From positions 1 to 5,545 of the forward strand of contig JAVBLG010000077.1 in assembly GCA_031553655.1 (NCBI GenBank): 5,545 nucleotides of DNA. The letters are read 5' to 3'. Each line of letters begins with the position of its first letter. Within the stretch, counting starts at the first letter, position 1. A program made the position numbers and the translations under genes. Positions 5,481 to 5,545 of the stretch are shown in pieces. This DNA comes from JAVBLG01 sp031553655. Its GTDB lineage: Bacteria; Desulfobacterota; Desulfovibrionia; Desulfovibrionales; Desulfovibrionaceae. The notes under the pieces were generated by a model. It did not search any database. It was not told the DNA's origin and saw nothing but the letters and a program-made list of their open reading frames with translations.

Positions 5481-5545
<65 letters not shown>

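Overview
The window looks like the chromosome of a deltaproteobacterium close to Desulfovibrio (Desulfovibrionaceae). Three things point there: the RecA sequence (including its GYGSPETT loop and SGSWFAF stretch), AlaRS lying directly downstream of RecA without recX between them, and a Desulfovibrio-type flagellin C-terminus ending SLPKMALQLIGG. All genes that I can support read on the + strand. The right end runs into 64 consecutive Gs, which is almost certainly a sequencing or assembly artefact marking a contig end.

Layout. Positions 1-189 are AT-rich and non-coding. They hold a hairpin, an intrinsic terminator (45-67) and a longer inverted repeat (50-84) that overlaps the terminator and excludes it. 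Positions 190-900 encode an odd protein: its last ~90 residues are a clear flagellin C-terminal domain, but the first ~140 are not flagellin and are AT-richer, and the essential flagellin N-terminal domain is absent. Positions 901-1032 contain alternating purine-pyrimidine tracts around a 20-bp palindrome, near-identical A-rich repeats on both sides, and a good sigma70-type promoter whose -10 abuts an inverted repeat covering the next gene's ribosome binding site. Two small genes follow as a tight operon: a 67-residue protein of unknown function (1033-1236) and a predicted lipoprotein with an aberrant tail (1239-1556). A short regulatory gap (1557-1641) with an SOS-box-like motif and a 12-bp palindrome precedes recA (1642-2742). 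A 72-base gap then leads to alaS (2815-5457).

How they relate. recA (recombination, SOS) and alaS (alanine charging of tRNA) are intact, full-length housekeeping genes, probably co-transcribed at least in part, since I see no convincing terminator or promoter between them. The left 1.5 kb looks like accessory or decaying sequence: a chimeric flagellin remnant, a lipoprotein whose end looks altered, and unusual DNA structure. I do not see a complete new defence, mobile or biosynthetic system. The best leads are the flagellin chimera and the promoter nested against the SD-covering hairpin at 977-1035.
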